DNA from: Adiantum capillus-veneris
Taxonomy: Eukaryota; Streptophyta; Polypodiopsida; Polypodiales; Pteridaceae
DNA length: 64,000 nucleotides
Direction: 5' to 3'
Assembly: GCA_014529385.2 (NCBI GenBank)
Contig: CM043966.1
Span: 41,357,537 to 41,421,536, forward strand
Shown: positions 35,896-47,399 of the stretch, in pieces
Layout: every line of letters starts with the position of its first letter
How positions within the stretch are numbered: the stretch's first letter is position 1
Translations under genes and position numbers: made by a program
Notes under the pieces: generated by a model
Database searches by the model: none
The model's input: only the letters and a program-made list of their open reading frames with translations
Told to the model about the DNA's origin: nothing

Positions 35896-37384
35896 TCATA
35901 CAGGAACTGGTTCTGGGGCTTTCGCCTCAGTAGCCGCAATAACAGGTGTTTCTGGACATTGAGCCGTGAAATGCCCATACTTACCACAAGTATAACAATT
36001 CAGATTGACTCTAGAAATTACCACAACCCCGGCCCCGGCCAGTACCCCCTTGGTATCTATCGCGCCCCGTACCATCACTATTGATACCTAATTTCTCTTC
36101 TTGGTGTAAACTGGTAGTCTCCACTTTTACTGGTTCAGCATTGGTAAATGCCACCACAGACAGGTCTTTATCCTTCTTAAAATGATGAATGAGAATGCCA
36201 GAGTTGTTCCATAGATGGCCGTAAGCTTTGCAGTAAGCACATTGTGGACATTCATTGGAAACATGATCTTTGGATTTACACTGGTCTGGCTGATTTTAGC
36301 AATCTACCAGGCCATCTCATCAATCTTTCTAGACCAAGACCCCTTCTTAGCCCTGTCTTTGCTCTTCTCATTCGAGCTACTTTCAGAACTACTGGACATT
36401 TTACTGGAATCGGAATTCTCAGTAGAAGTATTGCTACCACTGGACCTTCCCTTCTTATGACTTCTTTCCTTCTTAGCCTATTGTTCTAGCTTCAGGGCTC
36501 GCTGCACCAAATCATTAAATTTCTTTGTTGGTGTAGGCACCTCCTGTTCCCTAAGCTTCTTACTATGGAAACCATTTAGAGACCATGCCCGCGATCGTTT
36601 TTCTGATGGTGGTTCCTACGGCTGTCTAGTCAGTTCCTTGATTTTCTCAACATAACTTCTGACTGATAATTTCCTTTGCTTTATCTTATCCACTTCACAG
36701 AGGATATCCTCATCTCCTCTGTTATCTGAATATTCTAGTTGGAAAGCTTTGAGTAGTTTCTTATATGATCTAAGTTGGAAAGCTGGGTAATGGTAGTACC
36801 ATTTCCTTGCTGCCTCCTTTAATGTATGAGGAAAGTATTACCACCCAGTCATCTTCATCAATGTTTTTCAACTTAGCATACTATTCAAAGGCTTGGATAT
36901 GAGCATCCGGGTCATCTTTCTTCCCACCCTTAAACACTAGAAAAGAAATTTTCAATGATGAGGTGTAATCATGTCAATCAGCATCGTTTCGGACTCTTTT
37001 CATCTTAGGAACCTGACTCCTTTTTGAAGATTTCTTATAATGATCTGTATCTGCATCCTAATCAATTTCTTATGCAGTCTCTGTTTCTGTCTCTTCCCTG
37101 GCTTTTCTGTTGAAAATATGGCGACTACCTTTACTGCCTTTGGCTCCTTCATACCCATGTGTGGTCCGAGAACTCCTGACCTTGCGTTCTTCTCTCTCAG
37201 CCCTTGTTCGTCTGGACTGACTAGAATGCTGAGATCCCTTGGCCTCATCAGCTTGACTGTGCTCCTCCGGAGCCTCAGTCTTATTCATCGGTTTAGTATT
37301 AGGATCACAATATCTTTTTGACTCCTCAGGGATAGGATCAACGCAGTAGGATGGTTTACGACCACGGCTGGTTTTGGGTGCCAT
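35896..37384 (-). pseudogene. Gypsy Gag with zinc knuckle
   Basis: The likely Gag start is MAPKTSRGRKP at 37384, a basic opening followed by a charged E/R/K-rich region to 37070. Stops and shifts break the middle. A single CCHC zinc knuckle, CYTCGKYGHFTAQC, lies at 35950-35997. Gag packages the element RNA. Between 35434 and 35896 the linker is riddled with stops. Confidence 0.8.
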
Positions 37385-37553
37385 ATCTTCAGCTAAAAAT
37401 TCAAACTGGGAGAAGTGGTCTGGTCAATGAGCAAATAGCTCTAGCCACCATGATTGCCAAAATTCAATTGGAGTTGATCTCTTCAGATAGCTGATTCTAG
37501 TCTTAGAATTCACAACTACTGGAAGTCGTGAGTTCAGTCAGTGAAATTGGAAG

Positions 37554-38482
37554 ATGATTCTCCTCCATCTCTACCTTCAGGATCTCGTGCTGGTGGAGCA
37601 GAGGCCACCAGGAGGAAACCAGCCCAATACAGACCAGCCAGACCAGTATGAAGGTCAGGAGTCACGTAATCAGCAGGCTAGAGATCAACAACCCAGCAAC
37701 ATTGGGAATTCACCAGTGCACCAATCACAGCACTGTACAGATGAAAAAGGGAAAGGCAAAGCTGTGACTGAGTTTCTACAAGGTGATGAGCAACATTCAT
37801 TACAGCTCATCACACTGAACAAGAGACTAAGACATCAACAAGCTCCTTTAACCAGGATGTATCTGGAGGATGATGTTCTTTTGTCTGAACTTGAAAGGTT
37901 TCAACGACTATATGTCGGCGCCAGAGAAATGGTCCAACATTGGAAATCGGCTGCTTTCCATGACCAAGAGGTGTGCCAACTACCTGAGCATCCTAGCAAA
38001 ATTCAATTGCTAGAAAGAGTACCTAAATGGGTACTAAACTCTGATGAAAAACTAGCTAATCCACACTGGCAGCGACAATCTACTGCAGACTGTCATTCCC
38101 TAGCCATCGAATTAGAGCTCCTGTTGGGGAACAGGCCAACCTAAAATGTATGAAGGACGTCAAAGGTCAATTAAAAGAAGTTTTACTGCAAATGCAAATT
38201 GCCATGAGAGTTCTGGATCAGAGGGTACAAGCTATTCTTGAAGATCAGGCTACCACCAGTAAAGGGCCTTCAACTCAAATGACAGTAGGAGAACAAGCAA
38301 CTGCTCTTCGAAGACTGTTGCAGCTGGTCAGAGTAGCTAGAAATATGATGCAACAGGAAAATCATGTTGTCCTCAATTTTCTAGAATTTGTACATGATTA
38401 TCTAGTCCTTCTGTATGTTTTACCAGCCAGAGAAGCTGAGCTGCCTAGGTTTTTCCCAGCACTGTATCCTCAACATCCATAA
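37554..38482 (+). pseudogene. Plus-strand helical ORFs beside the gypsy element
   Basis: Two consecutive open frames (196 codons at 37554-38144, 110 codons at 38150-38482) run opposite to the gypsy genes. They are Gln/Glu/Leu-rich with heptad-like spacing, suggesting coiled coils. No catalytic motif. They share base composition and word usage with the gypsy body, so they probably belong to the same element family. An antisense ORF is known in some plant gypsy (Tat-type) elements, but there it lies on the other side of pol. Confidence 0.4.
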
Positions 38483-39089
38483 CCAGTAGATCGGCTCACA
38501 TACTATAATATTACTGATGATCTTTGGGATTGGTATGAGCGATCCACTATCGAATGAAAAACCTAGCAAACACTGCTCAATGATGCCCTTCAATTAAAGG
38601 ATTATAGGAAACTAAAGGAGGAGATACAGAGAATTAAGTTGTGTATGGGACAATGGAAAATCCAGCTTAGAGGTCTCACCAAGATCACAAACCAGCTGCT
38701 GCAACTTACTATGGAGTCCTCTAAAATCCCTGAAAAGGACGTTACGGCTAAACCAGGCCTATGACCACAGTACAGAGGGATGGATGAGATTCTCTTTGAA
38801 GTTAGGATTAAAACAAATCAGCCTCTTCCAGAAGGATGGATCCATACAACTTTGCATTGTCACAAATTGGTCAGAACTCGTCTAACAAAAGGCACATTCA
38901 TGCTCCATGATCTCGACACCAAAACCTATCATCCTCTCACACCTTATGAAGTAGAAATGACCACAGAAAGGTAGGATCAGCTTGAGCAGGAGGCCATTTA
39001 CAGACTTATCCAGAAGGACAATGCTGGCACTGGGACTTTTGAAACACCAACATGATCGAAGGGCAAGAGGAAGCGGGTTCAGTGGAGGG

Positions 39090-39210
39090 ATACTAGGTAG
39101 TTCCATCTTAGAATCCGATGGTGGATTTTTCCAGCCGTTCTCAGAATCAGACGGTGGATTTATCCAGCCAATTTCAGAATTAGACGGTGGATTTTTTCCA
39201 GTAAGGTGTT
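39090..39210 (+). repeat. Minisatellite of about 33 bp, three copies
   Basis: The phrase CAGAcGGTGGATTTnTCCAG repeats three times (about 39112, 39147, 39180) with a further partial copy near 39412. It lies in the non-coding region on the Gag side of the gypsy element, just before candidate LTR-like sequence. Confidence 0.75.
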
Positions 39211-39946
39211 GGAGTTTGTTTGGCTGGACACCCATGGAATTACAACTATAGGGGTGTCAAGCACTCAACAAGCATGAAGTATGGTATAAAGATAGCAATA
39301 CCAGGAGAGTTAGCAACTTCAAAAGAGTACTATCATGAGGAACATAGTCCAACTCATGAGGAACATCGGCCAACCCAGCAAGCAGGCAAAGAGGTTTCTC
39401 AACACCTCAGAAGGATCAGACGATGGATTTTTTTAGAAAGTATGGAATCTTACCAAAATTCAAGAAAGGAGGGAAGGATGTAGACGGCGGAGATAGTCAA
39501 CAGGTGGGAATTGTCTCCTGGAAGCCGAACATCGGACCAACCAGTAATTACCAGGGCAGATACCACAGTAACCTCAAGAGGCTATAGATAGAACCCATTA
39601 CATTGTAATCGGGCTAATTATACTTTGGGGCTGCTTGTACTCTTTGACTTCTTACTTCTAGTCTCTTGGTTCTAGTCTTCAAAGCTGTCTTGAGTGACAA
39701 TCTCTTCACTTGTAATTCTACTTTGTAATCATTACTACAGTAGTCAATTGGGCTTCAGTCTGTGATACCTTGTATTCGTTCTTCATAAAGTCTGAATCTG
39801 AACCTGAAACACCTTTCCAGTCATTCAGTCTGTTTCTAGTCCCACTCGGGTATTTTAGTTCAGTTAACTATTCCAGCTCAGTTTCTATATTCCATTCCAA
39901 TTTCAATGACTGAACTGACGACTTCTAGTAACTGTAAATTCTAACA
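39207..39946. other. Possible LTR at the outer edge of the gypsy element
   Basis: The interval begins TGTTGGAGTT and ends ATTCTAACA, giving TGTT/AACA inverted ends as in LTRs. It contains T-rich sequence and phrases typical of plant LTR R-U5 regions. No second copy was found on the other side, and no primer-binding site is evident, so this is tentative. From 39950 to 40020 nothing else is seen. Confidence 0.25.
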
Positions 39947-40019
39947 CTGGAATCAGCTATCTAAAGAGATCATCTCCAATTCCAAATAATATAGCTCCCT
40001 ACATAAACTATCCTAGGAG

Positions 40020-40780
40020 GAGATAGATAGAGTGAAAGAGACCAACGGACAATAGTTGGAGGAAATGAAAACCATGACAGAGCTTGTGGAATAGTTGACA
40101 AACTGCAATTGAAGCTCAAGAAAATAAGCTACAAGAGGCCCAAGCTACCATCTTAGATGCAAATGCATATGCTCAATGGATGCAAACACAACTTGAAGTT
40201 GCTAATCCTTAAGTCACTCAAGATGAGGCCATATTTAAAGATCAAAATGAGCTCTTGGACAAGCTGAAAGCTAATCCACAAGTCTTCAAATTACAAGGCT
40301 CTAACCTTGTCTATAAAGCCCTTGAAAAGTGGACCAAAGACCTGGAAGCTGAGCTGAAGTTGGACCATGTGAAACAGAGGGAAGTGTCTCTCTCATTCAT
40401 GACCAAGAAAGAACAATATATGATCTACAAGTAGCATTGGTAGCAGCTCAAGAGCATCTCAAAAGGAAGCAAAAGATCTATGAAGAAGAAGTTCCTGGCG
40501 TAGATCCAAAGGAGATTGTGGCACTAGATTTCTTATAGCTAGAAGAAGAGACAAATCTAGCTACAGTGCCCCCAGAGTCCTCCATAATTGAGCTATAAGA
40601 CAAATCAAGGCCTTTAGACTATTTCACTATTGAAGCCAAAAAAGCACTCAAAGTCAATGTAGAGACAAAAAATGAAGATATTTGGAAAGAAGCTATGGTA
40701 TGGGCACACAGGATTCTTCACTCTACAAATGTTGCCCAACTCACATCCAAGAAAATCATAGAAACATGGCACCAACAGTC
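40020..40780 (+). pseudogene. Degenerate coiled-coil-like coding sequence
   Basis: Plus-strand fragments in changing frames are rich in Glu, Gln, Lys and Leu (for example around 40240-40380) and interrupted by stops every 20-60 codons. It resembles a decayed gag or accessory ORF. The LTR at 40785 interrupts this stretch, and coding-like sequence resumes after it. Confidence 0.35.
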
Positions 40781-41029
40781 TCTCTGTTAAGTATGGAGCT
40801 TGATTTACCCTTGTAATTTTCTGTGGTAAAAGCGCACATTTGTAAGGCCCCCATTATGAGGAGAGCCAGCGTGCGTGAAGGAAAATCACTCACCGGAAAC
40901 CAAAATTTTCACGGACAAGAATCAGGGGCAACTTTAGAGGCCTCGGGGGCGGAGGCCCCTGAGATTTTTTTTCGCCGGAATATTATGGCCGGACGGCGGC
41001 CAGAAAGGGGTCGGAAAACAACCGGTCGT

Positions 41030-41160
41030 TTGGCCAATGGCCGATAGTCAATGGCCGATGGCCGGTGGTTGGAACTCAATGGCCGGTGGCCGGTGCTCAG
41101 AAGTCAATGGCCGGTGGCCGGTGGCCGAATTCAATGGCCGGTGGCCAAATTCAAAAGCGG
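41030..41160 (+). repeat. GGCCGGT minisatellite in the LTR
   Basis: The word CAATGGCCGGTGGCCGG and close variants repeat about eight times with a spacing of 15-27 bp. It forms the GC-rich upstream part of the LTR and generates overlapping open frames that are not genes. Confidence 0.8.
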
Positions 41161-41277
41161 ACTTGTCTTCTCAAGGGCGGCCACACATGGGCGGATTGGA
41201 GGGTCCGATTTGGAGTTATTCGCACAAGGGCGGTTACACATGGCTATCTCTCATAAGAGAGGGCAGCCCTTTTGGCC

Positions 41278-41286
41278 TATAAAAGG
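41278..41286 (+). promoter_or_regulatory. TATA box of the solo LTR
   Basis: TATAAAAGG, followed about 30 bases later by the CACACATTTCATAGTG region where transcription would start. Its position within the LTR is as expected for a U3/R boundary. Confidence 0.55.
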
Positions 41287-41599
41287 ACGCCATTTCTACA
41301 CACATTTCATAGTGTGAAGTTGATGCAACAAGGTGAGTGTGAGGTGGTGAGAGTGAAGCAAAGCGGGAGCTCTATCAAGGGTTTAATCCCTTTGTAAACT
41401 ACTTCTTCTTTTGAAGTGCTAAAGCCATTGAGTGGCTGCTTTCCCGTGGACGTAGCCCACATTGGGTGAACCACGTATATCGTGTGTAATCTCTCTCTCT
41501 CTCTCTACTCTATAATCTCTTGTGTGTGAAATCTATCTCTCTCCATTAAGTAATCTACTCAAAAATCTATTTAGCTACGTCTTATTTTCTAACAATCTC

Positions 41600-42400
41600 C
41601 CCTTCCCACTTAACAAGTACAAAGTCGTCAAACTAAAGGAGAGACTACTCAAAAATCAAGCTGCGGACAGTGCTGATCCACACCCAACTTGGAGGATGTA
41701 TTGGCTCAAACTACATCCTAAGTATATCATCCTCTACACCGAGGCTCCACCTTCAATCCAAAAGGACCCAACCTATTGCCAAGTGCCCAGAGTAGAAAGT
41801 TGGGGTAGCCATCAATTGATCTTAAAGAAATATCCTACATGGGTGAACTACCCATGACCAAGTCCCCAAAAGATATAGCTACAGAACCACATGGTCCAAA
41901 ATCTCTAAGAAGAAGTAGAAGTCTTTAAGAGGATTCAAGATCTAGCATGCATCATGTTTATAGAAATTACAAAGATGCTCCTGATGTGCATCCAGTCTTT
42001 TTATCAAGCAGAGTAGGTTGATGCACCGTGGATGGAATTCCTTATGATATATCCGATTAGCTGCTAGATGAAATGCTTTATGGAATTTATGCTTGCATCA
42101 TGTTCTTGAGATCCTTTAATATGCACACATTTGAGGAGGCCTTCTACACAGGATTCTTCACTTTTAGATCAAAGATCTTCAGTCCATTGGTAGAGAACCT
42201 TTATGCCAGGTTTGTGGGCTACACGAAAATGGATCTCATCACTCCTATTTACTTGTAGTTCTTGGCTGAAGTGGACAAGAAACTCAGAATCAAACACTAT
42301 GATTCTCTCAAAGCCCTAAAGAAGCAAAGATAGGCCCACATGCCGGAGCACTACCCAATCACCTAAAACCCTATGACGGATGTCCTAGTCTAGGAGGGAG
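41600..42400 (+). pseudogene. Degenerate coding-like sequence after the LTR
   Basis: Plus-strand frames at 41600-41857 and 42073-42258 look coding-like (mixed hydrophobic composition, few stops) but match no domain I recognise. Stops appear at 41857, 42017 and 42258. It may continue the sequence at 40020-40780, split by the LTR. From 42450 to 43740 no gene is evident. Confidence 0.3.
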
Positions 42401-43748
42401 GGGAATGCTAGCACTTAGCTAACATTGAGAGCATACACACTTAGCCTATGATGTAATTTTTCACCTTTCAGATGATTTTGGACATCCATATCCCTAAGTC
42501 ATTGTTTTGGAAAAGTGCATAAGCAGCCATATGCATGCATTGTTCATTATGAAATCTCAAAATCTTTACCACAATCTTTTACCACGTTTTGTAGAAAGAG
42601 AGTCCAAAATGGGCTAGCCAAAGAAGAGAGAGGGGGGTGAGAGGAAATTTTTTTGTCTTTCAAGTACGACCACCTATATTACCGTTGTTATTGTCGTGTC
42701 TATTGCCGCTAAAATTATTGCTCATATTACCAAACCGTGCTTTAGTGCTTAAACATTCAAATTTTAGTATTTCCCTCTGTTTTTATTGTGAATAAAAATT
42801 AAAGAGCATTATTTTAAAATTTCAAAAAGATAAAAAAATATGATATTAAAATATGAAACAATGGCTATGTGGATAAACATGAAACTACAAAGAGGAAGCT
42901 CCTCCTAGAGTTATACATGTGCCTGCATGTAAAGCAAGCACTATCAGAGATGAGAAGCCAAACATGGAAAACATCTTCTGTCAAGGCATGTGCACTACCT
43001 TCTCAAACTTTGCATATGCCCACATGAGAAACCTCCACGATATCCATCCATCATGTTTTGGATTTTCTCTCACAACTTTAGTATGCGTGTACAAATGCGG
43101 TGTGCATACACAGAGCAAGAAGAAGGAACAGAGAGAACACAGGATGTGGGTGAAGTAGCTCAATACGATGTGCGTGAGAGAGCCCCTTATTCTTCTAGCT
43201 AGTAAGAATAAGGTGTGTACAAGTAATGGGCGATCGGATGTCTCTGGCATGTCTAACTGAGGTAAGAGACAAATCACCTTTACTCCAACAATCTCCCACT
43301 TAAAGACGAATGTGCCGATAAGTGGTACTACTATAGGACTTAGTAGTATTGATAGACATTTTTTGGATATCTGAAATTGCCATAGTGAGCTATCTCACCC
43401 TAACAAAATCACCCAAAAACTATGGTTATCCTCCTCACCTTCTTATTGTACATAGGTGTGTGTGATCTAGGGGACTTTCCCCATATCTCCCAATGAAAGG
43501 GGGGCCACTGGAAGACTTTTGCAAGGAGAAAAAATAGGTATTTTCGTGGAATTTTTGCATCCACCTCCACTTTGAATTTGAAAAGGTCATCAAAAGACAA
43601 AATGTAGCCCACTAGCTGAATACTCTCCCTAAATTTTTTCATAAGTTTTGGAGCTATCACCAGTGAGATTTGATTTTTTTGGTGGATCTTGGTCTGCCCA
43701 CTTTTCTCACAAGTTACCCTTAGTCTTCTCTCGCCTCCTTTCACACTT

Positions 43749-43752
<4 letters not shown>

Positions 43753-43790
<38 letters not shown>
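43753..43790 (+). repeat. (AC)n microsatellite
   Basis: About 19 CA/AC units in an otherwise pyrimidine-rich tract. The neighbouring interval 43800-44670 is C/T-rich and AT-rich. A 78-codon frame at 43983-44219 with a basic KRRRKKKR patch has no recognisable domain and is not called. Confidence 0.95.
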
Positions 43791-43792
<2 letters not shown>

Positions 43793-44678
43793 ATTCCTTT
43801 CCATTTCTCACTCAAACCTACACCTTCCATGGATTCTCTCATCCTCTTCACCATTTACCTCCCCTCTCACGTCCATAGCTCTCATATGAACTTTACACCC
43901 TCTCTATACCTCTCTCTATCACCTTTGAATTACAATTCCTTCTTACCTCTTCTCTATATACATAAAATTCAGCACGTAAACCATGTTTCAACGTTGCAAG
44001 TTGAGGGATCTCATCAAGAAAATTGCTAATTTCATTGTGGTAACCAACTTTGGCGGCGATGGCATAAAGAGGAGGAGGAAGAAGAAAAGACCGGTGGTCA
44101 TTTGTGACGTTCTACACAAGAGTGAGTCCAAACTTCTTCAAAGCTTCACCATCACAAGAATTCCCTCACTTCATTCACCCATCCTCTTTCAACAGTTCAA
44201 CTCATTCTATCCATTGTAAATGTATCATTAACATTTTAGTGATTACTAACACTAACCACTAACCTACTAACACAAAATATACATTGACATAATCTTAAAA
44301 GGCACCTCACCTCAAGACATGTACATATAGTAAAAACTCTCTCTCTCTTTCTCCAATCCTTAACTCTCTAATTTCACACTATTTACCATCAATAAAGCCT
44401 TTCTCTTGAGCCCATATCTATGACTCAAGCAAACAAATAAGGCCCACTATATTTTGATATTCAAAAAGATCATAATCTCGATTTGATTAGCTTATAAAGT
44501 AGGATTTCCACTAATCTTAATGAGTTTGCCACTTTGTAATTCCTTGGAACAAGCAAAGAGAGAAGTATATTGACCTTCTTAGGGATTGACATTGTCACTT
44601 GCGAACCCAAGCTTCAAGTATCAAAGCTCTAACCTGAACTTGGGACAATGAGTCTTGATGTGCCTCTATGTAGGTGAA

Positions 44679-45095
44679 TCAATAGGGACACACATCATCC
44701 CCATCATTTGAATGGTGGTTGGCGTGCCATGTGAGAAGCTCCACTATAGGCTTTCTTTCAAACATGTGTTGAATTCGAGGGATAAGTGGAAAATGTCTCA
44801 ATACCTTGCGAGGTAGGTGAGCTCCACTCACACTAGTCTTGTAGCATGCTTCCTCGGACATGGGACATGATATAGCAAGTTCATGTTCATTGCGGTATAG
44901 TAGACAATCATTGATGCATGCATGGATGCACCCATACTCCATGCCAAGTGGGATGACAAACAACCTCGCTCGTAGATGATCTAAAGGCATGTGGTGGTCT
45001 TTAGGAAGTATTTTCCCCATCAAGCTACAATGAAGCAAAAAATTAGTAAAAATGCAATGGGGACCAACAAGAATTTCTAATTTGCAAAAAAACAT
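44679..45095 (-). pseudogene. CACTA (En/Spm) TNP2-like transposase fragment
   Basis: A minus-strand frame of 138 codons carries the TNP2 signature. It has a PLG-like lead-in (VIPLGMEYG), then HACINDCLLYRNEHE (canonical family form HACPNDCILYR), then CPMSEEACYK with zinc-finger-like cysteines, and VLRHFPLIPRIQHMF followed by WHANHHS. In CACTA elements this segment precedes the catalytic core. Only this part of the roughly 700-1000-residue transposase is present, the P of the CPND motif is I, and no CACTA termini were seen. It is a dead relic. Confidence 0.85.
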
Positions 45096-45979
45096 AAATA
45101 AAAGAGTAATTTGCCTATGATAGGAAAACAGATAAAAGAGAGAGAAAAAAAATAGATTTTTTTACAAAAAAGCATGTGCTCTATAGTTTGAATAGCTACT
45201 AGAGTAGTCCTAAGCTAATTTTTCAATAGTGATAGTAGGGACAAAAGTAGCTAGAGTAACAATAAAAGGAACGATTGGTTATGAATAAAAGGTAGTACTA
45301 GAGCTAGGTTATAATGCAATCTAAACATAGTTGGGGGTGGTTTGTACCTTGGATTCTTTTTTAATCGTTTAAAATAGAACGCGGTAATACCTGCAGTAAT
45401 AAGCACGATAATACCCATGATAACAAGCGCGGTAATAATTGGCACCCAATAAATTTATTTTGAGGAGAGTATGCCGTGTTTTTTTAGCATACTCTACTCT
45501 CTAATCTTGCTTGCCATCGCACTTGCTTGCTCAAGATTTACCTCACTCCCCTCCTCTATCTCTCTACCATCCCCTTCTTCTCTATCTCTCCCCTCTTTCA
45601 CACACCCACGCCCACACGCACAAAGTCTCTATTTTGAATTGCAAAAGAAGGGGATTTTGTGGAGGGGCTTATTGCAAACAAAATTGGACGCTCAACCTAG
45701 TTGAGAAACCTATCTTCTACATGTTAAGATAAATAACAGAAACACACAGAACGTTTAAAAACAAAGAGAAAAGTAATAACATACCTCTTCCATTTGCTTG
45801 TAGGAGTCAATTAGGTTTAGGGTAATCAATGTAGAAGATTTTTTTTGCTTGTAAATCTATATAAGAGTAGATTAGGTTTATGGCAATTGATGTAGAAGAT
45901 GGTTTTTTCTTGTAATTTATGTAGGAGTAGATTAGGTTTGCTTAAAACTTGCTTGATCAATTGCTTGAAACTTGAAAAA

Positions 45980-46470
45980 ATTAAATAGAAAACTAATGGT
46001 GTGTAAATTAGAAATTAAAAGAGTATATAGATAAAACAAGAGAGAAAATTAGAAAGTAACATAGAGAGAGAGAGTAGAAATAGAGAAATGAAAGTAAAGA
46101 GAGAGATAAAGTTAAAGTAGAGAAAGAAATAGAAATGAGAGAGAGAGAGCAATTAGAGAGAGAGAGAGAGAGAGAGAGAAATAGGCATAAATAGATATAT
46201 CAATTAGAGAGAGAAAGAGATAGAAAAAGAGAGGGAGATAGAAATAGAAATGAGAGAGAGAGAGGGAATTAAAGAAATGTAAAACGGGCAAGAGTTAAGG
46301 GAAAAGTAGAGAGCAAAAATAGAAAGTAGAGAGAGGAGAAGTAGAGAGAGAAATTATAAAGTAGAGTGTAGAGAGAGATTAAGGGAATAGAGAGTTAGGA
46401 AAAGTAGAAAGTAGAGAGAGAGAGAGAGAGGAAAAAGTAGAGAAAGAGAGAGAGTAGAGGTTTTTACTTC
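45980..46470. repeat. GA-rich low-complexity tract
   Basis: Nearly 500 bp of AGAGAG stretches interleaved with AAAGTAGAGAG words. No gene. The neighbouring 45100-45980 holds two imperfect copies of a GTAGATTAGGTTT-type phrase (45850-45940) and short frames I do not support. Confidence 0.85.
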
Positions 46471-47399
46471 TAGTTTGATTCCAGCATACCATCCGAAGGA
46501 GCCAGACCTCTTTATGCTGGTCACTAATCGTGTGGCATTGCTAAACCTTGTCACGCAATATATCAAACAAAACAATTATAAAATATTACTAAAAGTGTTA
46601 TCAAAGCTTTTTTCACCCTCCTCAGCCATACCATATATCAAATGAAAAAACCACCTTTGTATCATTTTTTGCACATATACTATCAGTTCCCTGCCAAAAC
46701 AACAGCAGAAACGCTACCTTCCAGTAACCAAGCCCTGTACTACTATGAGTGCTATATAACATTTCAATGTAAACATTTGTTTTCCACCAGCGATATCTTA
46801 TGCCCACAATTGATATACGGTAACCGGGAATAAGAAGGGGATCCAAAATATGTGTACTATCATCCAAGCAGAGTGTTATTAAATCATACCAGCAAAGCTC
46901 TTATTACAACAGAAAGACTGCATTTAATAGCTCAACAATTTCTACCAATTACCCTTAGTAGGATACAGTCCCATACCCAGTATCGTGGTTTGTTAGATTA
47001 GGAAAATGGCCTTTCTCTGCTAGCTATTTGAGAAGACAAAAGAAAAAAGAAACCTGAGTTGTCATTTCTTGCTCATAGATCACCTGAGAGTGTTTTTGTT
47101 CAGAGATTTATCAGAAAAATACTCTTTTAGAAGTTCTTCTTATATCTAACAAAAAACCTTCGTAATAAAGTGCAGGACTTGCAGCTTTTCAACATATATA
47201 CTACTGTTAGTATCCGCATCCTGAAGCATAACCAGATCAAGGGGGTATAGCCATATATTTGCCATCATTTTTGAGACATCATTCGGAGCAAGGTATTCAC
47301 CATTTCTAGCATCCTATATATTTAACCAGTTTCAGGTCAGAGTTTTATCCAAAAAACATATTTAAAATCTGCTTTAAACTATCCCAAAAAGGATTGTCT

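Larger units (their letters stand above)
31738..37384 (-). mobile_element. Decayed Ty3/gypsy LTR retrotransposon body
   Basis: On the minus strand the order is Gag, protease, reverse transcriptase, RNase H, integrase, which defines Ty3/gypsy. The body is split by many stops and frame changes, so it cannot encode a working polyprotein. Individual parts are listed separately. Plausible flanking LTRs were not established: TG..CA-type ends occur near 39207 and 39946, but a matching left LTR was not seen. Confidence 0.9.
40785..41594 (+). mobile_element. Candidate solo LTR
   Basis: The 810-bp interval starts TGTTAAGTATGG and ends TTTTCTAACA, so its ends form TGTTA/TAACA inverted repeats. It has a TATA box at 41278 and, further on, the GTGGACGTAGCCCACATTGG and GAACCACGTATATCG words often seen near the end of plant Ty1/copia-type LTRs, then a CT microsatellite. 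Flanks share TCTC, but no perfect target duplication is visible. No primer-binding site follows and no polypurine tract precedes, which favours a solo LTR. Confidence 0.5.

Noticed and set aside
40785-41594. Solo LTR as 5' LTR of a full element
   Set aside because: No primer-binding site follows at 41595 and no second copy was seen downstream.
45251-45445. 64-codon frame with hydrophobic stretch
   Set aside because: Isolated, short, no homology recognised; probably chance in AT-rich DNA.
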